From NCBI GenBank assembly GCA_003260075.1, contig QLIY01000180.1, forward strand, positions 142,904 to 206,903: 64,000 nucleotides of DNA, in the 5' to 3' direction. The stretch is from Phallusia mammillata. Its lineage: Eukaryota > Chordata > Ascidiacea > Phlebobranchia > Ascidiidae. Numbering within the stretch: position 1 is the stretch's first letter; each line of letters opens with the position of its first letter. Below are positions 25,101 to 35,227 of the stretch, piece after piece. The position numbers were made by a program, and so were the translations under genes. A model generated the notes under the pieces. That model made no database searches and was not told the DNA's origin. It saw nothing but the letters and a program-made list of their open reading frames with translations.

Positions 25101-28100
25101 TAACAACTTTTTGGCTTGCCAGTGTTTACCGGGACTTTTCTTCGTTGTTGTTTGTTTGCAATGATAAATTTTGGCAGTCATTTAGTAAACGTGACCCGGA
25201 TGTAACGAAAGGTGAAATATTCTCCACCCAAGCAGTCTCATAAGAGACATTTAACACAATATTTTAATCACAACAATTGCGCTACTTTTTATGATACGTT
25301 TGAGAAAACTCAATTCCGGATGACATTTTACGTATGGTATGAACCAAAACTTCCAAATATTATCAACTTAAATGGCTGCAAAACTGTATTATTTCCATTT
25401 AGCAAGCTTAAAGTTTAAAAACTGTAGTAAATCACTAACTCTTACCAGAGTGGGTGGAATTGTTTGTTCCTTTTTGGCGAACGTCTTCAGGCGAAATGCA
25501 AGAATAAAAACGGTAATCACCATGAACACAAATGCAAAGGCACCAAGAATGACAAGAACTATGTGAATTGTCACCGGGCTTGGGCCGCTGATTTCGTCAT
25601 GTGTTTTTACTGCAGAAACAAAATTACCACTGTGTTGCAACAGATGTGTTTCAAACAATGATGCTTAATGACATTATGTTGTTCAGACTTGCAAATTACC
25701 ATACAAAAATATTGTTGTTTTCGTCAACGCATTTATAACATAGGTCACAGTGTTGCAAATACGTTACATCAGTCATTCGTTCAAAAGAGTCACAAAAAAA
25801 AATTTAGATCCTCCTTTACAAATTACCCACAAGTCTTGCACAGGCCTTCTTTTGGGCACAAACCTTCGATACAAACGGGTCCAGTCCACCCAGCAGATCT
25901 AAACTGTATGCCGGAAAGCGACAGTCGAAAGCAATAGGGTTGAGTTTCACTCAGCCAAACATTGATTGATTGTATGGAGTCAGCTTCGCGAGTCAGCTCG
26001 TGAGCATTTGACGACGAACCGTTCTGCAGAAAACAAATGACAGTCACCATTCGTTGCTGCGCGATTACAATGCCGCGCCTGATGATGCAGACACAGAGGA
26101 GGCACGACATTAATGCTTTTGCAAAATGATCGTTTTCCGTTTAAGGTGAAAAAGTAAGAAACTTGTAGCCCTAAAAAACTTAAATCCACTAAAAATATTT
26201 CGGCAGCATGCACATTCAATAGTTCAAATAAACTATTTTGAATTATGTAAAAAGTTTTTTGAAGCTGCCACCATACCCGTGTCTAAACCACAAAAATTTG
26301 TACAAAATACCTTTCGGCGATTAGTTTGTTTTTTTTTAAAAAAAAAGCATTATGAATCGATGCTACAATATGCTCCCAAAAATCGCTACCATTTTTACCT
26401 TTGGCCAGTATTGTACAGTGTACATGAGATAGTCTTCATTCAAAACATCGGTCAGCAGTTCATTGGACCAGCGAACACGAAGCTGTTCAGTTATTTTTAG
26501 TTTTGCTGTTTGTTCGTCTGTTTCCACAGTAAAGTTGGGTGCTTGTAGAAAGCCTGCAAAAAGTACATAAAGCCTGATAAACAATGACCACATTCAGATG
26601 AAACATAAAACGTTTTCTCAGAAAGCGGCCCATATAAATACGCAGTAACGCAGACATTAGTCTTAATCTAGCTCTTGATTAGTCTCATTTAACCCATCCC
26701 TTGCCTATTCCTATGTCACAGGATTAAGTTACTGTAACTCGAATTTGTGTAGGCGATTTTTTTCACACGCTAAAAGGGCTTGATAACCTTCTACTGGTTG
26801 GAAAATTCGAGAGCCATAAATTACGACTAGAGTTATTTATGACAAGTTGACGAACATGAGTGGAAAATTAGGAAACCCTATTAATGCCACTGATATGACT
26901 TCTTATAATTAGTGAGATCCTGGAGTTAAATGTGTGAAGTGAGCGCGGGCGAGATAATTAATTACTTTTTAGTTCAGTAATGTATTATAACGGTCTCCCA
27001 CCGCAAAAATAGTTGAAACACAAAATCCAAATGTGTACTGCACATGTTCTTGTCAACGTTATAGGCACAATATTTCTGATAATTTTGATAACAGAAACAA
27101 AATACATACACTGGTAATGACTACCAAAAATGAAAACCCACAATATCTGGTAAGTTATTTGCATGTAACTGATGTACGTTCCAGGCGTTAACCACAAAAC
27201 CGCTATAGCTTCGTTTGGTACAATTGTGTGTAACATATATGTAAAGCGCAGTTAATTTGCGTATAGAAAGCATATCCTCAAGACTGTGAGTGCCCTACCC
27301 ATAATAATTTACGTAAAATCGAAAATCAGTTTTCTTACATTACCATGTTAAAAATGTCAATTTATTTCCTTTTTTTCGTTTTTTTACAAGTAATAAGTAT
27401 TTGTGAAATGTTTACCGTCAATGTAAGGTGCAAAGTCGTCGGTCTTTGCCATTAGTGAAATGCTGCCGTTTGTCAACTTGCTCTGTACGGCGTAGTCGTT
27501 GGTTTCGAACGGAAACACTTCGACAGTTGACACGCGACAGGCACGAGTTTTGATGTTGTTGCATCCGGGTATAACTTTCCAACTGCAAACACAAAAGTGC
27601 CAGCGGTTTGCTACATGTGTTTTGCTACCATTCGGCAAGCTACATTGTCGACAATACAACAATGGTCTGCGTTTCCGGTTTTAATGCACTGTGTGTTATA
27701 CCAGTAGTATTTACTGTTATACAAAGCTACGACATATTATATCGTTTGACTGCGGGCAATAAACAATGTAAGTGGAATAAGCTGATCACCAACCTCCATT
27801 TTACGGTGGTGCTGTTGTACACACGATGGTATACAGTGTAGTGAAGATCGTTGATATTTTCCAACTCATCCCATGTAAGATAGGGATCCAAGTTCACACA
27901 TTGGATCCGTAATCCATTCGGAGCAGAGAGGACTAAAAGGCAAATTTAAAGATGTAACATTGCATAACGTTTCATAATATTGTTTAACTATAACGTACCT
28001 TGAAGTCCTTGACAAGCCACTCCAAATAACAAAGCCAAAGCGTAAACGATTTCTTGCTTCATATCTTCTCGGCGTGGAAGATGCTCCAAGTGTCTGTTTT

Positions 28101-31100
28101 TATCCAAAATATGTATCGGCCAGCCCTATATTTTATTGCTTCACAGAAAACTAATTGTGATATCCTACACAGGAAAAGCAGCTTTCGCTCTTATTCTTTC
28201 TAGCAGTCAGCAGTTGGGTTTTCGCGTCTGCACTGGCCCCTTGTCGCGTTAGTCGAAAACGTACAATAATTTGACGTTTCCCTAATGAAGCGCATTTCTG
28301 TAACGCGACCCGGCGAGATGAACGCCTGGCAAAACCCGTCGTTATACAATTGTCAGTTGCATTGCAAGCTCGCGCAGCAAAGGCGAAGCACGTTGAAACG
28401 CGTCACCCGTATTGTCACACCTGGGTACAAACAACACGCATATACCTTCAGCAAATTAAACGTCAGAGCGCGTTGAACCAATCGCACAGCTTGTTAAACC
28501 GACAAGCAAAACACCAAAATAGCCACTTTACCACTTATACCATTTGTACTTCGTGTGTAGGAAACATATTCCTAGCTGGTTACACGTAGCATCGTATTAC
28601 ACATGTATGCGGCTGCGTATGTAAAAACGCTGCGGCCGAGTCATTAACAGTAAGCAAACCTTTCTTTTCCATAATGTCTGAAATCGCGAAGATGCTGAGA
28701 GCAGCTTGATTTGAACCAAAACCGAAAGCCGTCATAAGCGGTGACCCAAACACTTTAAGACCCTGACAACGGAAGAAGAGCGTCAGTTACTCTTTAGCAC
28801 AACCAAGCGAACCGTTTTTCAATTTATTTTTTACGCAAAAAATGTATATGCCAGTTGACCATCGTTTGAAAACGCAAAACATGTAAGTACGACGCAAGGT
28901 TTAAAAAGCAAAATATTTTAAAGTAAACCTTATTAGATTAAAATTATAACTGCAAGAGAACTTGTGTACATAAAATACATCTTGCAGACGTTTTAACAGT
29001 CCCAACAGTGCAGGTTGTCAATTGTGCAGGGTTTTATAAACGCACTAAGGAAAAAAACGTAATGCAAGGTGTGTGCGATGACGTCACAGATAGCACACAG
29101 AACTGGCGATTAGACAGGTGGTGGTAACGAAAAGATAAGAACCGAGAGTCAGTTGTTAAAGGCGTGGACACTGTGTCGGGGTTGTGCTTTTATATTCAAA
29201 GATTTTGTGGAAACGTCTGCAATATGAATTCTATATCCTCAAGTTCTCTGCCAGTTATGTTTTTAATTAAGGTTATTAGTTTAGAATCAATCGATTGAAA
29301 GTATTTGACAGACAGCTCATACTTATCGACGATCGCTGTTTTTTATAACTCTAAATGTGGAAACAGGTTCCCAACGAAACAAAATCAGTCGATAAAAGGT
29401 AAGAATATGTATTTCGCCTTGTGGCATCGTCAGTTTTTTACTCAAACTCTGTTTCCATATTGTCTTATCAGATTAAACACTATATTATTTACCATACCAA
29501 TACCCATTGAAAGCCAAAACAACACAGCTTCAAAAGTTGTCTGGCTTTGAGGGTATACACACCTCAATATTACGAATCCCTGCTTTCATCTTATTAGCAG
29601 TTTCCATCAATTTTCTTGCCATATCCATGTAACCATCTTGTCCCATAGCCCGCAGTGCTATCCATGCAGCAGCAAGATGACCTCCTGTTAAGATAAGTAG
29701 CGTATTTAGAAATTTTGGAATAATTTACTTTTAACTGCAAACATGCTAGTTTGTTCTTATTAATTGTTTCAATGGACTAAAATATTAGTCAACAGCTAAA
29801 TTTGAACAGCAAATTAGTTTAAATGTGGTTATTCATTTCGTAACTTTGGGTTTTTATTACTTTGTGTTAGCATTAAAATAAACTAGGTTATAGCACTAAC
29901 ACTTTGCTTTTAGGCAAAAAATTCGAGCTTTAATCGAAAGTATTCAACCGCATAATGACAGTGATGTAATATATCGCTGTCTTGTGCGGATTGTGTGTAC
30001 TGACCTGGTCTAGTGCCAGCCATAGTCGGAGAAGCAAAGAGACCTCCTGACCACCCAGAGTAGGCAAAGAATTGATGTTTTCGGATGCTGCTGTCCCGGT
30101 AACATACAACACTTGCCCCTTTGGTTGCATATCCATATTTGTGGAGATCAGCTGATATTGACGTCACACCCTCAACTCTAAAATCCCATTTCGGTATGTT
30201 GTGACCAAGTTTTTCTACCCTATAAAAATAGAACATTCGTCCCTAAAAAGTAAATTAATAAAACGAACTTGTTTTTTTCTATTCACGGACTTCTGACCTA
30301 GGGAGTAATAAAAAACTAGGGAGAAATAAAATAAGGCGAACGTTTTGGGGCTGAACGAAAAACAAAACAAATGCGAATCAAAGCACTGGTTACAACGTAT
30401 GGCAAAATCATTGATAATTATATTTACCAAGGCAACATAAACCCTCCAAAACATCCGTCCACGTGGAATGGCAGCTTGTGGCGCAAGGCTATGTCAGATA
30501 TTGCCTCAATAGGGTCGAGTATTGCCTACAGTTATAAAGAAACGAAAGTTTGTAATTTTAGTGCAGTTATAAATCAAGTAAAAAAGTCAAACAAAGTTTC
30601 ATTGTAATTTAAATACGATTCAATGTAAAGTTTAAAAACCTGTGGATAAGCTGGGGCTGAAGCCAGTAACAAGATGGTGTTGGAGTCGATCATATTTTCA
30701 TATTCCTTTGTATCACATGTGAGAGTCTCGGGGTCAACTTGGACATGTTTCATGGTCAAGTCAAAATAATGCGCAGCTTTTTCAAAGGCAGGATGAATGC
30801 TACTGGGTGCAACCTATGCAAACATTGTACGTCACTTATGTAGCTCATTAATTTAGGGGTTTTGTTTTAAAATGATAATATTTACAACTGCCTTGGTCTG
30901 ACTTGTAAATTTAGGATACGTTATGCTTCAAATTTTGGTCACAATTTAGTACCTAAAGCATTTTTGTACACTTTATTTATCATCCTGGCAAAACCAGAAG
31001 GAGGTCAACATCAGTTACACCCGTTGAAAACCACTTAAATCACATAAAATATTGATAAAAAGCTGCGAAACAAGTGTGGGGTAAGAACGATAGATAAAAC

Positions 31101-33328
31101 GGTGCAAAGCAGTGACGATGAGGAACGGATGTAACTGATGTGGCCCCTCATGTCACTGATGATGACATGAGCATTTCCCGAAACGTTTGAATAATAAAGC
31201 ATGTCGCTTTTTACGTCTGTTTGGGCCGTTTTTTCGTCATTAAACAGCAGAACTTTTTTCAGGCAAAACGGCTTGAAAGTTAACTAACCACGGTAGGTTT
31301 CGTTATGTTGGGATTAAGACTCCGTGCTCGGTCTCTGTAGGTTTTCATTGCCATTAAAATGCTTTCCGTCCCTCCTGACGTCACACTGCCCACAACATTC
31401 CCATCTCCGTGTAACATGCTCGCTGTCATACCAACCACCTCATTCTCAAATCTCCTACACGAAAAATAGTTTTAGTAAGCTGTGTATAAATCTAATCAAG
31501 AGTGTAACAAAATATACAACGTACCTCAATGCAGGAAAAACCATTGGGTTTAAAGCGTTATCATGCATAAAAGCATCGAGGAATGCATGAATCATCTCCA
31601 CACGTTCGTCATTTACACTATTTAACGTCAAATCTGTAAACATCTTGAATGCCTCTCTCTGCAAACAAAATAATTAAGAATATGTGCAATCATAGGCCCC
31701 AAATTTTCCAAAAATTAAAGGTGGCTAACGTAAAATATGACGTCACTTTATGTGACGTCACTAATGAGTGCAATCACAAGAACTCAATACCCAATAAACT
31801 CTCCACAGAATGCAAAGTTCGTCATAATTTAGAAAAAAACGATATGTTTGAAATAATATTTAGTTGGCAATTGTAACAACATTTAAAATGTTTTATCAAG
31901 TTGTTGCTGCTTTATATCATGAGATAACCATTTATTATAATACATTCGCATTGTACACAATAATGACCAAACATTCACTGGCAGACAATTCTGTGTATGA
32001 CGTCATAAACAAGGCATTATAACCTAAGCAGTATTTTTTTAAGGTGTTTTGGGGGACCGAAACGGTAGCGGTCACCCAAACCAAACCTTAAAAAAAACCT
32101 GAACCTAAGCATGTTGCAGTTTTAAGCCATGTTTTGTGGCTATTTCGCCAATACGCTTGTTTAAAAGCATATTTGTTCCTAAATTTCTTCAAATTTTACC
32201 ATATTTCGTACACGCCTCCGTGCTTTACAAAACCAAGGTGCCTACTCGGCGCCTCTGTGTAGTGTGTACAATGCACTTTGACGTACTATCTACGAGAAAG
32301 CATAAGCAACGGTGCCGGCCAAAAAAATTGGCAAGAAGGGGATTTGCGCCCATGATTCAAAGTAACTTGTAGAAATTTCCCCCCCCCCCAAGCATATTTG
32401 TTCCTAAATTTCTTCAAATTTTACCATATTTCGTACAATACGCCTCCGTGCTTTACAAAACCAATGTGCCTACTCGGCGCCTCTGTGTACAATGCACTTT
32501 GACGTACTATCTACGAGAAAGCATAAGCAACGGTGCCGGGCAAAAAAAATGGCAAGAAGGGGATTTGCGCCCATGATTCAAAGTAACTTATAGAAATTTT
32601 ATATTACCTGCAGGTTAAAACGCGGGCCTTCAGAAGTGTAGACATACGCAAAAAGACGTCCATTTTCCGACAAGTGTTTGTCCCCCGATTTAAAAGTTTC
32701 AAGTTCTTTACGCAAATCATTTACCGGTATTCCTACAAAAAAGGCAAAAACCCTTCATGTTTGGACATGTGTCACACCGGGCATAACAAAAGCAGAGGTG
32801 ATGTAATAAGGTTACAGTTGTTCCTGTTAGATACAAAAGCTCACCGTCGAAATTTCGTATAGCTGTATATTGTTACACTCACTCATAATTCATGAGCACA
32901 TAACTTGTAATGCCCAAATTTGAGGAGTGGCCTATTTCAACACAAGCTAAATAGGAGTGTATACCGATGGCAAACTTACCTACATTCATGATTAAACAGC
33001 TTGTGGTGTGCATAATGACGCAATACGAGTTGTATTTTCAAATAGCTTAACACTCATACAAAACATTTGGCCTACCTTTCTCTGGAATCGAAATGACGTT
33101 TTTCGTTGTTCCAGGTTTCCTGTTGAACGCCTGTGAAACATAATCATCGACTTCTTTTCTAGTGAAAGCTTTGACAGCCCTATCTGCCCCAGGCATTAGC
33201 AGCAAAAAGTTGGCCACAGACTTTAAAACCCCTGTAATGCCCCGTTTCAGCAGCACATCAATGAGATGTACAGCTACCAACGAGGTCACTACATAAGAAA
33301 TCCATTGAGTAAAATCTAATTCTGCCAT
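19174..33328 (-). CDS. SGPL1: Sphingosine-1-phosphate lyase
   Basis: Eleven exons on the minus strand: 33328-33076, 32732-32608, 31658-31525, 31454-31289, 30813-30640, 30525-30428, 30219-30005, 29684-29563, 28762-28660, 20160-20042, 19296-19174. They sum to 544 codons with all phases compatible. The enzyme is a PLP-dependent ER-membrane lyase that cleaves S1P to hexadecenal and phosphoethanolamine. An N-terminal membrane helix lies in exon 1 ([20 protein letters not shown]). Exon 4 has [12 protein letters not shown] and exon 6 has HVDGCFGGF. Exon 7 has [16 protein letters not shown], with the PLP Lys at about residue 344, then [11 protein letters not shown]. Exon 11 ends with the conserved AAIYGML segment. 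I chose the ATG at 33328 for its strong context (ACCATGG); an in-frame ATG at 33466 is possible. The 8.5 kb tenth intron contains two whole cytokine-receptor genes. Confidence 0.96.
19407..19520 (+). mobile_element. tRNA-derived SINE, copy 2, with 11-bp TSD
   Basis: A 114-bp element in the last intron of SGPL1. It has box-A-like TTGGCCGAATGG, box-B-like GGGTTCGAGCC and an A-rich 3' end. It is flanked by a perfect 11-bp direct repeat AAGCGAGTAAT at 19396-19406 and 19521-19531. This is clear evidence of insertion by target-primed reverse transcription. Confidence 0.8.
21189..24021 (+). CDS. Class II cytokine receptor A (IFN/IL-10 receptor family), nested in SGPL1 intron
   Basis: Eight exons: 21189-21267, 21332-21449, 21545-21699, 21966-22093, 22155-22235, 22542-22799, 22936-23101, 23504-24021 (TAG). 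Phases 1,2,1,0,0,0,1 agree; 500 aa. Residues 1-26 are a signal peptide ([12 protein letters not shown]). D1 has [27 protein letters not shown] and then [19 protein letters not shown], the W..V..C.NI....C hallmark of class II receptors, followed by [10 protein letters not shown]2 covers exons 4-6 and ends with AYCVTLRLY and RVQCLE. One transmembrane helix lies at about 235-258 ([19 protein letters not shown]), followed by basic residues. The cytoplasmic tail of about 240 aa is Ser/Tyr-rich ([18 protein letters not shown]) and lacks a clear Pro-rich box 1. The ligand is unknown. AATAAA at 24130-24135 is a plausible poly(A) signal. Exon 2/3 borders were set by phase and the strong acceptor at 21544. 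Confidence 0.9.
24022..24716. other. Spacer between the convergent receptor genes
   Basis: About 0.7 kb between the stop codons of receptors A (+) and B (-). It carries AATAAA on the plus strand at 24130-24135 and TTTATT (AATAAA on minus) near 24549-24554, which suit the two 3' ends. No further exon is visible. Confidence 0.5.
24717..28062 (-). CDS. Class II cytokine receptor B (IFN/IL-10 receptor family), nested in SGPL1 intron
   Basis: Seven exons on the minus strand: 28062-27999, 27932-27794, 27582-27416, 26553-26399, 26023-25864, 25609-25446, 25091-24717 (TAA). Intron phases are 1,2,1,0,1,0, the classic vertebrate class II receptor pattern (signal peptide; D1 in two exons; D2 in two; membrane exon; tail exon). 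407 aa. Signal peptide [16 protein letters not shown]1 starts [20 protein letters not shown], with [20 protein letters not shown] and FAPYID. D2 starts LQAPNFTVE, with [19 protein letters not shown] and a closing Cys at GPVCIE. The membrane helix is at about 241-267. It is followed by [10 protein letters not shown], resembling a Pro-rich box 1 for JAK binding. The short tail of about 120 aa has one late Tyr (PDYVTAP). It probably signals with a partner chain; receptor A is an obvious candidate, but that is an inference. Confidence 0.9.
28063..28659. other. Upstream region of receptor B (putative promoter, CpG-rich)
   Basis: About 0.6 kb between the receptor B start codon and the SGPL1 exon at 28660-28762. 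It is CpG-rich (for example GTAACGCGACCCGGCGAG near 28302) compared with the SGPL1 exons beside it. No TATA or binding site can be named with confidence. Confidence 0.35.
31100..31255 (+). repeat. Dispersed element with hammerhead-like core, copy 1
   Basis: Contains CTGATGA (31156-31162) and GAAAC (31180-31184), then GTTTGAATAATAAAGC, GTCGCTTTTT and a GGCCGTT...CATTAAAC end. The same order recurs at about 47100-47215. The flank CATGTCA and TGACATG around CTGATGA can pair. It lies in an SGPL1 intron. The box order recalls hammerhead ribozymes in Penelope-like elements, but helix II is weak here. Confidence 0.5.
32034..32098. repeat. Hairpin-forming MITE remnant
   Basis: TTTTTTTAAGGTGTTTTGGGGGACCG is followed after a short loop by AGCGGTCACCCAAACCAAACCTTAAAAAAA, an imperfect inverted repeat. 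The same end sequence appears as tandem units at 46299-46440 in the opposite sense, so it is a dispersed family. Confidence 0.55.
32165..32600. repeat. About 213-bp duplication split by C10 (allele-like copies)
   Basis: Copy 1 is 32165-32378, C10 is 32379-32388, and copy 2 is 32389-32600, all in the SGPL1 intron between exons 2 and 3. The copies differ by a 3-base and a 7-base indel and several substitutions, as expected of two alleles. Same form as the other junctions. Confidence 0.85.
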
Positions 33329-33689
33329 GGTCCTTTTTACAGGCTTTAACTTGAAGTGACAACCTGAAACTCGCACAGGTGGACTGCTGCAGTAACCGAC
33401 ACGCCTGAACGATTTTACGATAGCTGATTTTTTTCGGAGGGTAAACATAAGTTCGTTAATGGACAACCGGTGTAGTTCGCGCCTGCCTATTGCTACAAAT
33501 CATTTTGTCGTCAAATTATTCATTGATTTATGACACAGCTTAGTACTTAATGGCATAAAAAAAAGTTGCTTTAAACCATATGTTTTAGCCATGCCTTCAA
33601 ACCACACATTCGAACAACAAGTTAACACAAACTCTTCGATTCATAGTGATATGGAAAACGTACTTTATACTACGCCTCTAGGTCTAGTA

Positions 33690-34109
33690 CAGCGCTCTTC
33701 AACCGGTGTGCACAAAATATGCATGGGATGCACCAGTACGAAAAGGTATACAAGGGTGCATTACAAACTTTTAAAGAATCTTTAATATTTGACTTTCTTT
33801 AATAAGATATTAGAAACAAGATGTAGGTTTCAACTTATATATAACCCAGGTAAACATTTTCAATGGTTTATCCCCGTGTCTAGTTGGATAGTGGCTGTGT
33901 TACATTTGGGTGAAGTTAGAATATCGAGTGTTGGTTTTTTCGCCGATGTTACATAGAAAATTCGCGAACATATGCTTGGAGTATGCAAGATGATATGCAT
34001 AACGATTTTTCATATCGCTTTTTATCTCAGTTTACCTTTTAAGTAAACAGGGTGCATGAGTTCGTCACAACAACTTTAAGGGTTCACCACACAAGGTTGA
34101 AGAGCACTG
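33690..34109. mobile_element. hAT-type MITE (420 bp) with 8-bp TSD
   Basis: Ends are CAGCGCTCTTCAACC and GGTTGAAGAGCACTG, inverted repeats matching 14/15. Flanking 8-mers are GTCTAGTA (33682-33689) and GTCTAGTT (34110-34117), 7/8 identical and fitting the nnnTAnnn target of Buster-type hAT elements. No transposase frame. It lies between the SGPL1 and dynein 5' ends. Confidence 0.75.
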
Positions 34110-34117
34110 GTCTAGTT

Positions 34118-35227
34118 TAGTAGACCGACTTTTACCCTTAATCACAAATACATTCATTTAAGCTCCCATTTATGACGTCACTATTGTAATTTAGGTTGGT
34201 TGTTCTGTGTGCGAAGGCGGCAAAGTAAGTCCACTAACATCTGCATGATAAAAATGCAACATGTGTTTATGCTTGCTTACTTGTCGCTGAATAAAAAAAA
34301 TGAGTTGAAGCTGATAGTTACAGTCTCTTTCAAGTCAAGGCAGCAGTTGATTGTCAAAATGCTTGACGAATTTATGTTGTGCTGCAAGCACTCTCTTTCC
34401 GTAAACACGCGTACTTGCTCACCAAGCGTGGAGTATTTGAAGGGCTTATCAGTGCGTGGCAAGTGGAATTCGAGGTTCGAGGGAACCATCAAGTGAAAGA
34501 TTAAAAGAATAATGCAACCGTCGTTCACACGCGAAGTGCGAAAAGTAACCTCCACAACATCTACCTTGGCCAGAAGCACAAGCAGGTTTGGAATTCGTTA
34601 TCTAGGAAAGTTAAGCTGTACCTGGTGGATACTACGCTTTCGTTTAAGCGTTGCGAACCTCCGTGGTTGTTTTTGGTAGTCATGGCGACAGGGCGAGCGA
34701 GCTGGTAGCGTTGCGTAATGTTATACTGCCTTGTGTTGGCGGCATTGTTGCCTTACTGAAGAAAGCTTCCACACAAAAGAAACGAATTAATTCAATACAA
34801 CGGGTCGGCCCAATACACAGTTTTGAAAGATCAAATCATTTGCCACAGCCAGGTACTTGGAAATTTGCCCAGTCGCTAAGGTTTACGAGTTTTAGGTCAG
34901 AAGCAGAACAGTTGGAAACTCTTATGAAGTCTGCATTGACTGTTGTCATTAAATTTGCTCGCTTGGCTGACTTCATTGTGGGAGTTTCTAAGGTCGAAAA
35001 TTGACAGACATATGTGAGGCATTCACGTTTGTTGGCTTTCGTCTTCTTGTCTTTCTCTGGTGTTGTACAGACGACGTACCTTATGAAGTATTAGTAGCTA
35101 GTAACAAATCAGAAACCATACGTGTTTCATTCAATATGGTTGGTCTGAGGTTTATTTTGTTTTTGTTTCTAAATGTAGGAATTTGTGTTAGCTAATTTAG
35201 TCTGCGTGTGCAGAGTTGTTGTAGAAC
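34118..35227. other. Head-to-head spacer upstream of the dynein gene
   Basis: Spacer between SGPL1 (-) and the dynein gene (+). A frame of about 117 codons at 34651-35004 resembles nothing I know. A good acceptor (GTGTGCAG, then AGTTGTTGTAGAACATGG) ends about 13 bases before the dynein ATG; it could serve a 5' UTR intron or spliced-leader addition, which is known in ascidians. Promoters of both genes should lie here. Confidence 0.4.

Noticed and set aside
33329-33466. Longer SGPL1 N-terminus from the in-frame ATG at 33466
   Set aside because: The ATG at 33328 has a much better context and places the membrane helix near the N-terminus as in the family. The longer form is not excluded.
34651-35004. 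Frame of about 117 codons upstream of the dynein start
   Set aside because: It starts with a non-ATG codon, matches no family I know and has no clear splice sites.
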